Below are positions 1-6,596 of a stretch of DNA of 11,475 nt, one piece after another. Source of the DNA: an uncultured Bacteroidales bacterium (GTDB taxonomy: Bacteria > Bacteroidota > Bacteroidia > Bacteroidales > P3). The notes beneath the pieces are model-generated. The model was given only the letters and a program-made list of their open reading frames with translations. It had not been told where the DNA came from and ran no database searches. The first letter of the stretch is position 1; each line of letters starts with the position of its first letter. The DNA lies in the NCBI GenBank assembly GCA_947174375.1, contig CAMWIS010000040.1:1-11475 (forward strand). Reading direction: 5' to 3'. Both the position numbers and the translations under genes were made by a program.

Positions 1-1121
1 AAACTGGGATCCAGCGCGCTACCTTGACATACGGTGATTTCGTGCTGTTTGAACCCTTTGGCCTCGCCGAAGTCCACCTTTTGGATAGGCACATCGTAGA
101 TGGCGTCGAAACTGGTGTCGATGGTGGGCTTGGTAGCGGCGCTTTGGTAAGCGATTTTTACCGACAACTCACAATGGTAGTCGGCGGTGGAGGTGCCGGC
201 CGCCGTGGTGGAGAAGAAATATTTGTCACCCTCCCGCTTCTGGAATGTGACCGGTGCAGGGGAACCGCTCCAGTCGAAGCAACCTCCCACTTTGCTTTCA
301 TCTTTGCCGACGGTCTGGAGCAGGATATTCTGCCAAGACGCATCCAGCTGTAACGAAAATACGAGGTCGTTTCCCGGGCAATAGCTTGTCGCTGTCGGTG
401 TCAGCGTGCCGAGTGGATGTTGCAGGGCAATGTGGTAAGGCGTCGTCCCGAACGTAATCTTGCGGATGCTATCGCCTTCGTTATAAAAGACATCGATGGC
501 ATAATCCGCATCGGAGGTCGGTATGGCGTGATAGCGTATTTCCCATTGTTTTTTCGCGGTCGTGAACCGTTGTTGGAAAAGACAGATCGGTTGAGCCGGG
601 CTGAAAGCGGGTTCGAAACGCAAACGCGCCGGATTGGACGTCGGATTGGTGAAGGTGAACTCGAAAAAGATGATGCCTAAATTGTATTTGTCTCCCAAAC
701 TGATCTCTTTGGGCGGGTTGGACGGCGGGTTCATCGTGGGAGGACAGGATTTGGCCGTGATGGCTTGCGAGACCGTTTTCGTGGAGCCGTTTTTGTACCG
801 AATCGTGAAATCAAACGTCCGCGAACTATTGCTCGTGGGGTTCGCTTCCAAATAGGGATGGTAGGTATAGAACCGCTTGGTGATGCTGTTGGTGCCGGTG
901 CCCGCGACGGCGTTGTCGGCGTCGCCGGACCAGTGGGTGCCTTTCGGTAAGACCAAATCATCGATGTTGGCATCCGTGGCCGTCACCTTGATGGTGTCAC
1001 CCGCACACACGACACCGGTGGGGGAGATCGTTACCGTTTGGGCGGTCAAGACTCCCCGTGGTACGAGCGTCGTTAGACCGAACGCAGCACCTATAATCCA
1101 CTTCAAGTTAAACGATTTCAT
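1..1121 (-). CDS. Secreted Ig-like/PKD-like repeat protein, 5' part only
   Basis: An open frame of 373 codons starts with ATG at 1121 and runs off the left edge without a stop. Residues 1-28 look like a Sec signal peptide: MKSFNLKWII, then a hydrophobic stretch (GAAFGLTTLV) and a likely cleavage after LTA. The mature part is rich in Thr, Ser, Pro and aromatic residues and in predicted beta strands. A short motif recurs: VVCAGDTIKV (37-46), SYCPGNDLVF (246-255) and VCQGSALD (364-371). Such Cys-x-Gly-(Asp/Asn) segments commonly open Ig-like or PKD-like modules in large Bacteroidota surface proteins, many of which are exported by the type IX system through a C-terminal domain; that end is not in this window. 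It lies 21 bases downstream of the polyprenyl synthase gene with no clear promoter between them, so it may be read through from it. Function is unknown; an adhesin or structural surface role is inference. Confidence 0.75.
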   Translation of the reverse strand, partial: MKSFNLKWIIGAAFGLTTLVPRGVLTAQTVTISPTGVVCAGDTIKVTATDANIDDLVLPKGTHWSGDADNAVAGTGTNSITKRFYTYHPYLEANPTSNSSRTFDFTIRYKNGSTKTVSQAITAKSCPPTMNPPSNPPKEISLGDKYNLGIIFFEFTFTNPTSNPARLRFEPAFSPAQPICLFQQRFTTAKKQWEIRYHAIPTSDADYAIDVFYNEGDSIRKITFGTTPYHIALQHPLGTLTPTATSYCPGNDLVFSLQLDASWQNILLQTVGKDESKVGGCFDWSGSPAPVTFQKREGDKYFFSTTAAGTSTADYHCELSVKIAYQSAATKPTIDTSFDAIYDVPIQKVDFGEAKGFKQHEITVCQGSALDPS

Positions 1122-1142
1122 ATATTGGTATTCAATATGATA

Positions 1143-2117
1143 TTACAAACAAATAAGTTTCAATAATTCTTCGTAAAGCGGTTGGGTTACGCCCAAACGC
1201 GCGAAAGCGTCCTGCGCCTGTTGCGCATAGTCGGCCATGCGTTGCCGGCAGTAATCCTCCGCCCCGCTTTGGCGGATTTGTGCCAAGCGTTCCGCCAACT
1301 CGCCGGCCTGCCATTGTGCGGGCCGTTGCAACCATTCGAAAAAGGCGCGGCGTCCGGCCTCGTCCAACGTGCGGAGATAAAAGAGCGTGGGGAGCGTTAT
1401 CTTGCCTTCCTTCAGGTCGTTGCCGGCCGTTTTGCCCTCTTTGGCCTCGGCGGCGAGATCCAAATCCAGTAAATCGTCCTTGATTTGGAACGCCATGCCG
1501 GCCGCTTCGCCCACCTGCCGCGAGAGTTGCGCCTGCTCTGGCGTGGCACCGGCCGTCAGTGCGCCGCAGTAGCCGCATTGGCCGAAGAGCGCGGCCGTTT
1601 TGCCGGCGATGATGCGTCCGTACACGCTTTCGTCCATGTCCGGGCTGGCCGTGTATTGCAGTTGCAACAGCTCGCCCTCGCACATCCGGCGGATGATGTC
1701 GAACATGGAAAGGATAAGCGGGGCAGCGGTATCATCGTGAAAAGCCTTTAGAAAAGCGTTCGAAATCAGGTAGTCGCCCGAGAGGACGGCCGTCCGGTTG
1801 CCGAGCAGCGCCCGCACCGAAGCCTGGCCGCGCCGGCGGTCGGCCTCGTCCACGACGTCGTCGTGCACAAGCGAGGACGTATGCAGGATTTCAATGAGCG
1901 CGGCGCAACGCAAGGCCTCGTCCGCGATGGCGGCCTCGGGTTGGAAGAGCCGGTGCGTGTAGAGCAACAACAGCGGCCGCAACTGCTTGCCTTTCCGGTT
2001 GAAAAGGTGCTGTCCGACCTGCTCCAGCAACGGGAAGTCGCTTTGCGTCAGCCGTCCGATATAATGTTCCACGTCCGCCAACGCGGGGCGCAGCGGCGCG
2101 TATAAAGGTTCGAGCAT
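1143..2117 (-). CDS. ispB: Long-chain trans-polyprenyl diphosphate synthase (IspB-like)
   Basis: This 324-residue protein has the full set of trans-isoprenyl diphosphate synthase motifs. They are GKQLRP (43-48), the first Asp-rich motif DDVVDEADRRRG (Asp86, Asp87, Asp90), EGELLQ (147-152), GKT (172-174) and the second Asp-rich motif DDLLD (Asp214, Asp215, Asp218). The Asp residues bind Mg2+ and the diphosphates of the allylic substrate and of isopentenyl diphosphate. The residues just before the first motif are small or medium sized (HTSSLVH), as in octaprenyl/heptaprenyl synthases and unlike short-chain farnesyl synthases. The likely role is to make the side chain of menaquinone, the usual quinone of this phylum; the exact chain length cannot be read. 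After the second motif there is a slightly long charged loop (AAEAKEGKTAGNDLKEGK). It has a candidate promoter of its own in the 58-base gap after sufE. It is a cytosolic or membrane-associated enzyme. Confidence 0.93.
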   Translation of the reverse strand: MLEPLYAPLRPALADVEHYIGRLTQSDFPLLEQVGQHLFNRKGKQLRPLLLLYTHRLFQPEAAIADEALRCAALIEILHTSSLVHDDVVDEADRRRGQASVRALLGNRTAVLSGDYLISNAFLKAFHDDTAAPLILSMFDIIRRMCEGELLQLQYTASPDMDESVYGRIIAGKTAALFGQCGYCGALTAGATPEQAQLSRQVGEAAGMAFQIKDDLLDLDLAAEAKEGKTAGNDLKEGKITLPTLFYLRTLDEAGRRAFFEWLQRPAQWQAGELAERLAQIRQSGAEDYCRQRMADYAQQAQDAFARLGVTQPLYEELLKLICL

Positions 2118-2138
2118 GTAAAAATAGCCTTAAAAGCG

Positions 2139-2170
2139 CGAATTTACGAAAAAACCGCTGTTTTTGCAAA
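2139..2170 (-). promoter_or_regulatory. Candidate Bacteroidota promoter for the polyprenyl synthase gene
   Basis: On the minus strand a TTTG (2170-2167) is followed after 20 bases by TAAATTCG (2146-2139). This matches the Bacteroidota consensus TTTG - about 20 bases - TAnnTTTG, with one mismatch in the -7 element. Transcription would start near 2132, leaving a leader of about 15 bases before the ATG at 2117. The site sits in the only AT-rich gap between sufE and the synthase gene. Read by eye only. Confidence 0.4.
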
Positions 2171-2175
2171 AGGCC

Positions 2176-2595
2176 TCATTTTTTAAGGCTGAACGCGAGG
2201 GCGTAGAGTTTGATTTGTTTGATCATGTCGTTCAAACCGTTGGAGCGTGTCGGCGAGAGGTGTTCGCGCAGGCCGATGGTTTCCAGAAAGTCGAGCGGCG
2301 TGTCCAAAATCGTCTGCGGGCTCTGTCCGGAAAAGACTTCCAGCAACAGGGCCGCCAGGCCCTTCGTGATGACGGCGTCGGAATCGGCCTTGAAATAGAC
2401 GAGGCCATCTTTGAGTTCGGCCTTGATCCACACCCTTGACTGGCAGCCTTTTATCAGCAGGTTTTCGGCTTTCTCCGCGTCCGGGAGCAAGGGGAGCGAT
2501 TTGCCCAGGTCGATGAGCAACGCATAGCGGTCGGTCCAGTCTTCCAAAACCGAGAACCGTTGGGTCAGTTGTTGGATTTTTTCTTCTGCTGTCAT
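2176..2595 (-). CDS. sufE: SufE-like cysteine desulfurase sulfur acceptor
   Basis: This 139-residue protein is of the usual length for SufE. It has the family pattern: an N-terminal helix, LIDLGKSLP (28-36), and then IKGCQSRVW (48-56), in which Cys51 is the expected sulfur-accepting cysteine. Next come AELKDGLVYFKADSDAVITKGL (59-80), a helical segment EVFSGQSP, and the C-terminal GLREHLSPTRSNGL (108-121). SufE takes persulfide sulfur from the cysteine desulfurase SufS and passes it on for Fe-S cluster assembly in the cytosol. I chose the ATG at 2595 because homology begins there (MTAEEKIQQL); the frame stays open upstream but that stretch overlaps rarA and is not SufE-like. The gene begins 11 bases after the rarA stop, so it is probably the last gene of the dnaA-led transcription unit. 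No other suf gene is in the window. Confidence 0.93.
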   Translation of the reverse strand: MTAEEKIQQLTQRFSVLEDWTDRYALLIDLGKSLPLLPDAEKAENLLIKGCQSRVWIKAELKDGLVYFKADSDAVITKGLAALLLEVFSGQSPQTILDTPLDFLETIGLREHLSPTRSNGLNDMIKQIKLYALAFSLKK

Positions 2596-2606
2596 GGTGG
2601 ATGGTT

Positions 2607-3974
2607 TTAATAGCCGTATTTCTCTTGCCAAAGTTGCCGCAGGTGTTGCCGCATATCCCGTTCCTTGGGGTTGTCGCCCGGGTCGTAGAAACGGAAGCCT
2701 TCGAGGCCGGCGGGCAGGAACTCCATGTCGGCGAAGTTGCCCGCGTAGTCGTGGGCGTAGCGGTAGTTCTGACCGTAGCCCAAGTCTTTCATGAGCGAGG
2801 TGGGCGCGTTGCGGATCTGCAACGGCACGGGCAGGTCGCCCGTCTGTTTGATTTTCTCCAAGGCCACGTCGATGGCCATATAAGACGCGTTGCTCTTGGG
2901 CGAGCAGGCCAGGTAGATGGCCGTCTGGCTCAGCGTGATGCGGCATTCGGGATAGCCGATTTTATGCACGGTGTCGAAGCAGGCGTTGGCCAGCAGCAGG
3001 GCGTTGGGGTTGGCGTTGCCGATATCTTCGGACGCTAAAATCAGCATACGGCGCGCGATAAACTTGGGGTCTTCGCCGCCGGCGAGCATACGGCCGAGGT
3101 AATAGACGGCCGCGTTCGGGTCGCTGCCGCGCATCGACTTGATGAAGGCCGAAATCAGGTCGTAGTGGTTTTCGCCGTCGCGGTCGTAGGTGGCGATGTT
3201 CTGCTGGATGATGTCGGCCACGGTTTGGTCGGTCAGCACGATGGGGGCGGACTTCGCGTCGGTCTTGGCGGCATCGTACAATAGCGACACCACGATGTCG
3301 AGCGCGTTGAGCAGTTTGCGGCCGTCGCCGCCCGAAATGCGTTTGAGCGCGCCGCTCTCCCTTACCTCCACGGCGATGCCCGCCTGCCGCTTCAGATAGT
3401 CGGTCGCCCGCGCGATGAGCAAATCCAACTCGTCAGACGAAAGTGACTGCAATACATATACTTGGCAACGCGACAGCAAAGGCGTGATGACCTCGAACGA
3501 CGGGTTTTCGGTCGTGGCGCCGATAAACGTCACGGTGCCGCGCTCCACGGCCGAAAGCAGCGAGTCTTGCTGTGACTTGCTGAACCGGTGGATTTCGTCG
3601 ATAAACAGGATGGGGGGCGCGGGCCGGCGGTCGGCCGGCGATTCGGCCGCCGGGGCGGTCTCGAACAGCGAAGGCGTTTTCTGTTGCCGGAGGGAATCCG
3701 CCAGCCAGGTCTCCGCTTTCTGCAACACCTCGCGCACGTCCTTGACGCCCGACTGCACGGCGCTGAGCGTAAAGAACGGCCGTTTCAGCGTCAGCGAAAT
3801 CAGATAGGCCAGGGTCGTTTTGCCCACGCCGGGCGGCCCCCACAGAATCATGGAGGGCAACGTGCCGGATTGGATGGCTTTCTGCAAAACGGCGCCTTCT
3901 CCCATCAGGTGGGTCTGCCCGATGTAATCGGAGAGTTGTTGCGGCCGCAACTGTTCGGCTAAGGGCGGGTTCAT
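2607..3974 (-). CDS. rarA: Replication-associated recombination protein A (RarA/MgsA), AAA+ ATPase
   Basis: This 455-residue clamp-loader-type AAA+ ATPase matches RarA (MgsA; eukaryotic WRNIP1) over its length. The N-terminus PLAEQLRPQQLSDYIGQTHL is typical. Walker A is GPPGVGKTT (46-54), Walker B ILFIDEIHRF (122-131), sensor 1 lies in IGATTENPSF (151-160), and LLSRC (166-170) holds a likely arginine finger. The C-terminal half has the RarA tetramerisation region, including AVYYLGRMLAGGEDPKFIARR and YPECRITLSQTAIYLA. Known RarA proteins act at stalled or damaged replication forks and at single-stranded/double-stranded junctions. Between the Walker motifs (about 98-119) there is a Pro/Ala-rich insertion not found in the E. 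coli protein, probably a flexible loop. The gene starts 12 bases after the methyltransferase stop and precedes sufE by 11 bases, so it is very likely co-transcribed with dnaA, which suits a replication function. Confidence 0.95.
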   Translation of the reverse strand: MNPPLAEQLRPQQLSDYIGQTHLMGEGAVLQKAIQSGTLPSMILWGPPGVGKTTLAYLISLTLKRPFFTLSAVQSGVKDVREVLQKAETWLADSLRQQKTPSLFETAPAAESPADRRPAPPILFIDEIHRFSKSQQDSLLSAVERGTVTFIGATTENPSFEVITPLLSRCQVYVLQSLSSDELDLLIARATDYLKRQAGIAVEVRESGALKRISGGDGRKLLNALDIVVSLLYDAAKTDAKSAPIVLTDQTVADIIQQNIATYDRDGENHYDLISAFIKSMRGSDPNAAVYYLGRMLAGGEDPKFIARRMLILASEDIGNANPNALLLANACFDTVHKIGYPECRITLSQTAIYLACSPKSNASYMAIDVALEKIKQTGDLPVPLQIRNAPTSLMKDLGYGQNYRYAHDYAGNFADMEFLPAGLEGFRFYDPGDNPKERDMRQHLRQLWQEKYGY

Positions 3975-3986
3975 GTATCGTAAGGG

Positions 3987-4715
3987 TTAATCGGCTAAGA
4001 GGAGGAACACGGCGTTCTCCTTGCGGAAGTCGGGCGCGCCGGCCTGTTTCCATTCGGCGATGCGCATCGTGCGGATGTCTTCCTGCGGCATACAGAGGTT
4101 CTTGGCCACGCAGAAGCGTGTGTCCGGGCGGCAGGTGGCCACGACGGAGGCCCACAGGTGGGCGTTCCGGTAAGGCGTCTCGATAAAAATCTGGGTTTGG
4201 TGGTTTTGGCGCGACAGGGTTTCCAAGGCCTTGATTTTCTGTTGACGGCCCGCCGGGTCGGCCGGCAGGTAGCCTTGAAACGCAAAGCATTGGCCGTTGA
4301 GCCCCGAGGCCATCAGCGCCAGGAACAGCGAGGACGGCCCGCTGATGGGCTTGACCGTCAGGCCTTTGGTGTGCGCCCAAGCCACGACCGTGGCGCCGGG
4401 GTCGGCCACGCAGGGCAGGCCGGCTTCCGACAGCAGCCCCATCCGTTCGGGCAGTTGCCGGAGGTCTATGTCTTGTTGCAGCAGGATTTCGTCCACGCTC
4501 AGGTGGCGGTTGTGCTCGTTGACGGGCACGAACGTCACCCCGTCGAGGTCGGCCGTAAAGCCGGCCTTGCGCAGGAAGCGGCGGGCCGTGCGTACCTCCT
4601 CCACGAAGAAGAAACGCAGGGGGGCGATGATGTCGCGGTAAGTGGCCGGTAAGACGGAAGCCGAATCTTCCTCGCCCAAGGAGGCCGGCAGCAGGTAGAG
4701 CGTTTGGCTTGCCAT
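3987..4715 (-). CDS. RsmI-like SAM-dependent methyltransferase (tetrapyrrole methylase fold)
   Basis: This 242-residue protein belongs to the SAM-dependent methyltransferase family that includes RsmI, the 16S rRNA C1402 ribose methylase. Matching motifs are the N-terminal strand LYLLPASLG (6-14, cf. LYxVATPIGN in RsmI), SEAGLPCVADPG (96-107, cf. SDAGTPxISDPG), the SAM-binding loop GPSSLFLALMASG (126-138) and FIETPYRN (177-184). It is shorter than E. coli RsmI (286 residues) because the C-terminal extension is missing, and several signature positions differ. This looks like the short Bacteroidota branch of the family, whose substrate I cannot assign from sequence; rRNA methylation is the best guess. 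It lies 31 bases after dnaA and 12 bases before rarA in the same direction, so it is probably part of the dnaA operon. Confidence 0.85.
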   Translation of the reverse strand: MASQTLYLLPASLGEEDSASVLPATYRDIIAPLRFFFVEEVRTARRFLRKAGFTADLDGVTFVPVNEHNRHLSVDEILLQQDIDLRQLPERMGLLSEAGLPCVADPGATVVAWAHTKGLTVKPISGPSSLFLALMASGLNGQCFAFQGYLPADPAGRQQKIKALETLSRQNHQTQIFIETPYRNAHLWASVVATCRPDTRFCVAKNLCMPQEDIRTMRIAEWKQAGAPDFRKENAVFLLLAD

Positions 4716-4746
4716 AGGTCAGACGGTTCGGGGTAGGGGCTACCGG

Positions 4747-6168
4747 TTACGCTTTGAGGCGTTTGGACAATTCCTCCACCGTGGTGCGGAACGTTTTGTT
4801 CGTGTCCATCAGGTTGTTGACGGCCTTGCAGGCGTAAAGCACCGTCGCGTGGTCTTTGTTGCCGCACTGCATGCCGATGATGGCCAGGGAGTTTTTGGTG
4901 TGCTGTTTGGCGAAATACATGGCCAGCTGGCGGGCCTGTACGATTTCCCGCTTGCGGCTCGACACGTTGATTTCGGAAACCGGGATGCCGAAGTATTCGC
5001 AAACCACCTTCTTGATGAAGTCGATGGAGATGTCTTTCTTGGAGTTCTGCACGATCTGGTCGATCATCTGTTTGGCCAGGTCGATGTCGATTGTCTTCTT
5101 GTTAAGGATGGACTGCGCCAACAGGGAGTTGAGCACGCCTTCCAACTCGCGCACGTTCGTATTGATACTGTAGGCGATGTATTCGATAACGTCGTCCGGG
5201 ATGTCCACGCCGTTGGCATGGATTTTCTTTTGCAGGATGGCGATACGCGTCTCCACGTCCGGCATATGGATGTCGGCGGCCAAGCCCCATTTGAAGCGCG
5301 AGAGCAGACGGGCTTCCATGCCGGTCATGTTGGCCGGGGCCTTGTCCGACGTCAGCACGATTTGCTTCTGCGACTGGTGGAGATGGTTGAAGATGCTGAA
5401 AAACGCGTTCTGCGTCCCTTCGCGGCCGGCCAGTTTATGCACGTCGTCAATGAGCAGGACGTCGATAAGCTGATAGAAGTTCGTGAAATTGTTGGAGTTG
5501 CCGTTGCGGCACGCGTCCACGAACTGCTGCGTGAAATACTCGGCCGATACATATAATACGGTCAGGTCGGGGTATTTCGCCTTGATTTGCAAACCGATGG
5601 CGTTCAGCAGGTGGGTCTTGCCCAAGCCCGTGTCGCCATAGATGAACAGCGGGTTGAAGGCCGATTTGCCCGGGTTCTCCGTGATGGCGAAGCCGGCGGC
5701 GCGCGCCAGACGGTTGCAGTCGCCCTCCACGAAGTTGTCGAACGAATAGTTCTCGTTGAGGCGGGAGGGGATTTTGGCCTTTTGCAGACCCGGAATCAGG
5801 AAGGGCGTCGGAATGTTCTTGGGCTGAACCGGAATCGCGATGGGCGCGTTCTTGGTCTCCGCCCGGTGTCCGCCCGTAGAGGATATTTCGTAGGGGTTCG
5901 TCGTATCCATGACGATACTGTACTCCAAACGGCCGTCGGGTCCCAACTCATGCTTAATCGTGGAGCGCAACAACGTGATGAAGTGTTCTTCGAGCCATTC
6001 ATAGAAAAACGTGCTCGGCACCTGAATCGTCAGCGTGCTGTTTTCAAGCTTCATCGGTTTGATGGGTTCAAACCACGTCTTGAAAGCCTGCGGACTTTTC
6101 AGGTTGTCTTTGATGTACGTTAAACATCTGTCCCACACCACCTTGTAATTGAGATCCGTCTCGTTCAT
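4747..6168 (-). CDS. dnaA: Chromosomal replication initiator protein DnaA
   Basis: This 473-residue protein has all four DnaA domains. Domain I (about 1-85) starts with VWDRCLTYIKDNL and contains the TWFEPIKPM segment. Domain II is a short linker (about 88-135). The AAA+ domain III (about 138-352) has Walker A GDTGLGKT (178-185), Walker B VLLIDDVH (237-244), the Box VII arginine finger in LLSRF (Arg291) and sensor 2 NVRELEG (Arg340). DNA-binding domain IV (about 375-473) has the basic SSRKREIVQARQLAMY helix (403-418) and the signature CGNKDHATVLYA (435-446). The signature reads GNKDHATV where E. coli has GGRDHTTV, so the base-contacting Thr is Ala, a common variant in this phylum as far as I recall. 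DnaA binds origin boxes and melts DNA to start replication. An AGGGAG stretch lies 9 bases before the ATG. It leads a compact four-gene block and is preceded by a long AT-rich spacer. Confidence 0.98.
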   Translation of the reverse strand: MNETDLNYKVVWDRCLTYIKDNLKSPQAFKTWFEPIKPMKLENSTLTIQVPSTFFYEWLEEHFITLLRSTIKHELGPDGRLEYSIVMDTTNPYEISSTGGHRAETKNAPIAIPVQPKNIPTPFLIPGLQKAKIPSRLNENYSFDNFVEGDCNRLARAAGFAITENPGKSAFNPLFIYGDTGLGKTHLLNAIGLQIKAKYPDLTVLYVSAEYFTQQFVDACRNGNSNNFTNFYQLIDVLLIDDVHKLAGREGTQNAFFSIFNHLHQSQKQIVLTSDKAPANMTGMEARLLSRFKWGLAADIHMPDVETRIAILQKKIHANGVDIPDDVIEYIAYSINTNVRELEGVLNSLLAQSILNKKTIDIDLAKQMIDQIVQNSKKDISIDFIKKVVCEYFGIPVSEINVSSRKREIVQARQLAMYFAKQHTKNSLAIIGMQCGNKDHATVLYACKAVNNLMDTNKTFRTTVEELSKRLKA

Positions 6169-6275
6169 TCTCTACTCCCTCTTGCTATCTGTTCAATAAT
6201 CTATTGTAATCCTTGGTCTTGTATTCCGTTTCCGGCGGTTCCGTCCGTCGATTTATGAACAACCGAAACCGAATG

Positions 6276-6283
6276 CAAATATG
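6276..6283 (-). promoter_or_regulatory. Weak candidate -7 element for dnaA
   Basis: On the minus strand the sequence CATATTTG differs from the Bacteroidota -7 consensus TAnnTTTG by one base. A T-rich stretch without a clean TTTG lies at the -33 position. If used, it would give a dnaA leader of about 100 bases. It is the best match in the region but still a guess. Confidence 0.25.
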
Positions 6284-6333
6284 TTGTAAAAAAAGTATAA
6301 AAAAAACTGAAAACTGGGTTGCAATTTTCATTT

Positions 6334-6350
6334 TTATGTATTAAACATAA
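6334..6350. repeat. Short inverted repeat upstream of dnaA
   Basis: TTATGT (6334-6339) and ACATAA (6345-6350) are perfect inverted copies around a 5-base ATTAA spacer. It lies upstream of the weak -7 candidate and could be a protein-binding site. It could also be chance in AT-rich DNA. Confidence 0.3.
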
Positions 6351-6523
6351 GGATTTTATTTTGCTTTCGTCTATTTGTAATTATTTGATTATTGGCTTGA
6401 TGAATGCCTGTTTCGACAAAGTGTATACGCTTCGGGTTATGACAAATTAACAGCCTCTGACATTTTAGCAAAACGTAGTCCGGTTGTTGAAAATCTTGGG
6501 ATTTCGGTCGGCGAAAAAAGTTA

Positions 6524-6568
6524 TTAACAAAAAGCCTCCCTATGAAAAATTTTTCGATAGGGAGGCTT
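6524..6568 (-). terminator. Rho-independent terminator of rny
   Basis: A perfect 12-bp inverted repeat (AAGCCTCCCTAT at 6532-6543, ATAGGGAGGCTT at 6557-6568) is followed on the minus strand by a T-rich tail, TTTTTGTTAATAA. It lies 28 bases beyond the rny stop codon. The 13-base loop is itself nearly palindromic (GAAAAATTTTTC), so the hairpin may extend further. On the plus strand there is no T-tract after the stem, so it works in one direction only. It separates rny from the dnaA region. Confidence 0.9.
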
Positions 6569-6596
6569 CGGCCGGTCGAACCGGTTGCCGGGGCGT

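Larger units (their letters stand above)
6169..6525. other. AT-rich intergenic region upstream of dnaA
   Basis: About 360 bases between the dnaA start and the rny terminator hold no credible gene. The stretch from about 6265 to 6400 is strongly AT-rich, with A and T runs, in contrast to the GC-rich genes around it. It must contain the dnaA promoter and leader. I looked for DnaA boxes (TTATCCACA and its complement) and found none with fewer than two mismatches, so the sequence does not support calling it oriC. No perfect TAnnTTTG element is present on the minus strand. Confidence 0.7.

Noticed and set aside
1132..1683. Second minus-strand frame within the polyprenyl synthase gene
   Set aside because: Arg/Gly-rich shadow of a well-supported gene in another frame.
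3433..4380. Long minus-strand frame spanning the methyltransferase and rarA
   Set aside because: It crosses two real genes out of frame and its product is an Arg/Pro-rich shadow.
4849..5556. Plus-strand open frame of 235 codons opposite dnaA
   Set aside because: It lies wholly inside a confident dnaA gene, has no family motif and has no ribosome binding site or promoter.
6169..6525. Replication origin oriC upstream of dnaA
   Set aside because: AT-rich, but the best DnaA-box-like 9-mers (such as TTATTAACA and TTATGAACA) have two mismatches and are not clustered.
6572..6584. CCGGT/ACCGG hairpin between the rny stop and the terminator
   Set aside because: Five base pairs with a 3-base loop and no T-tract; the main terminator directly after it explains the region.
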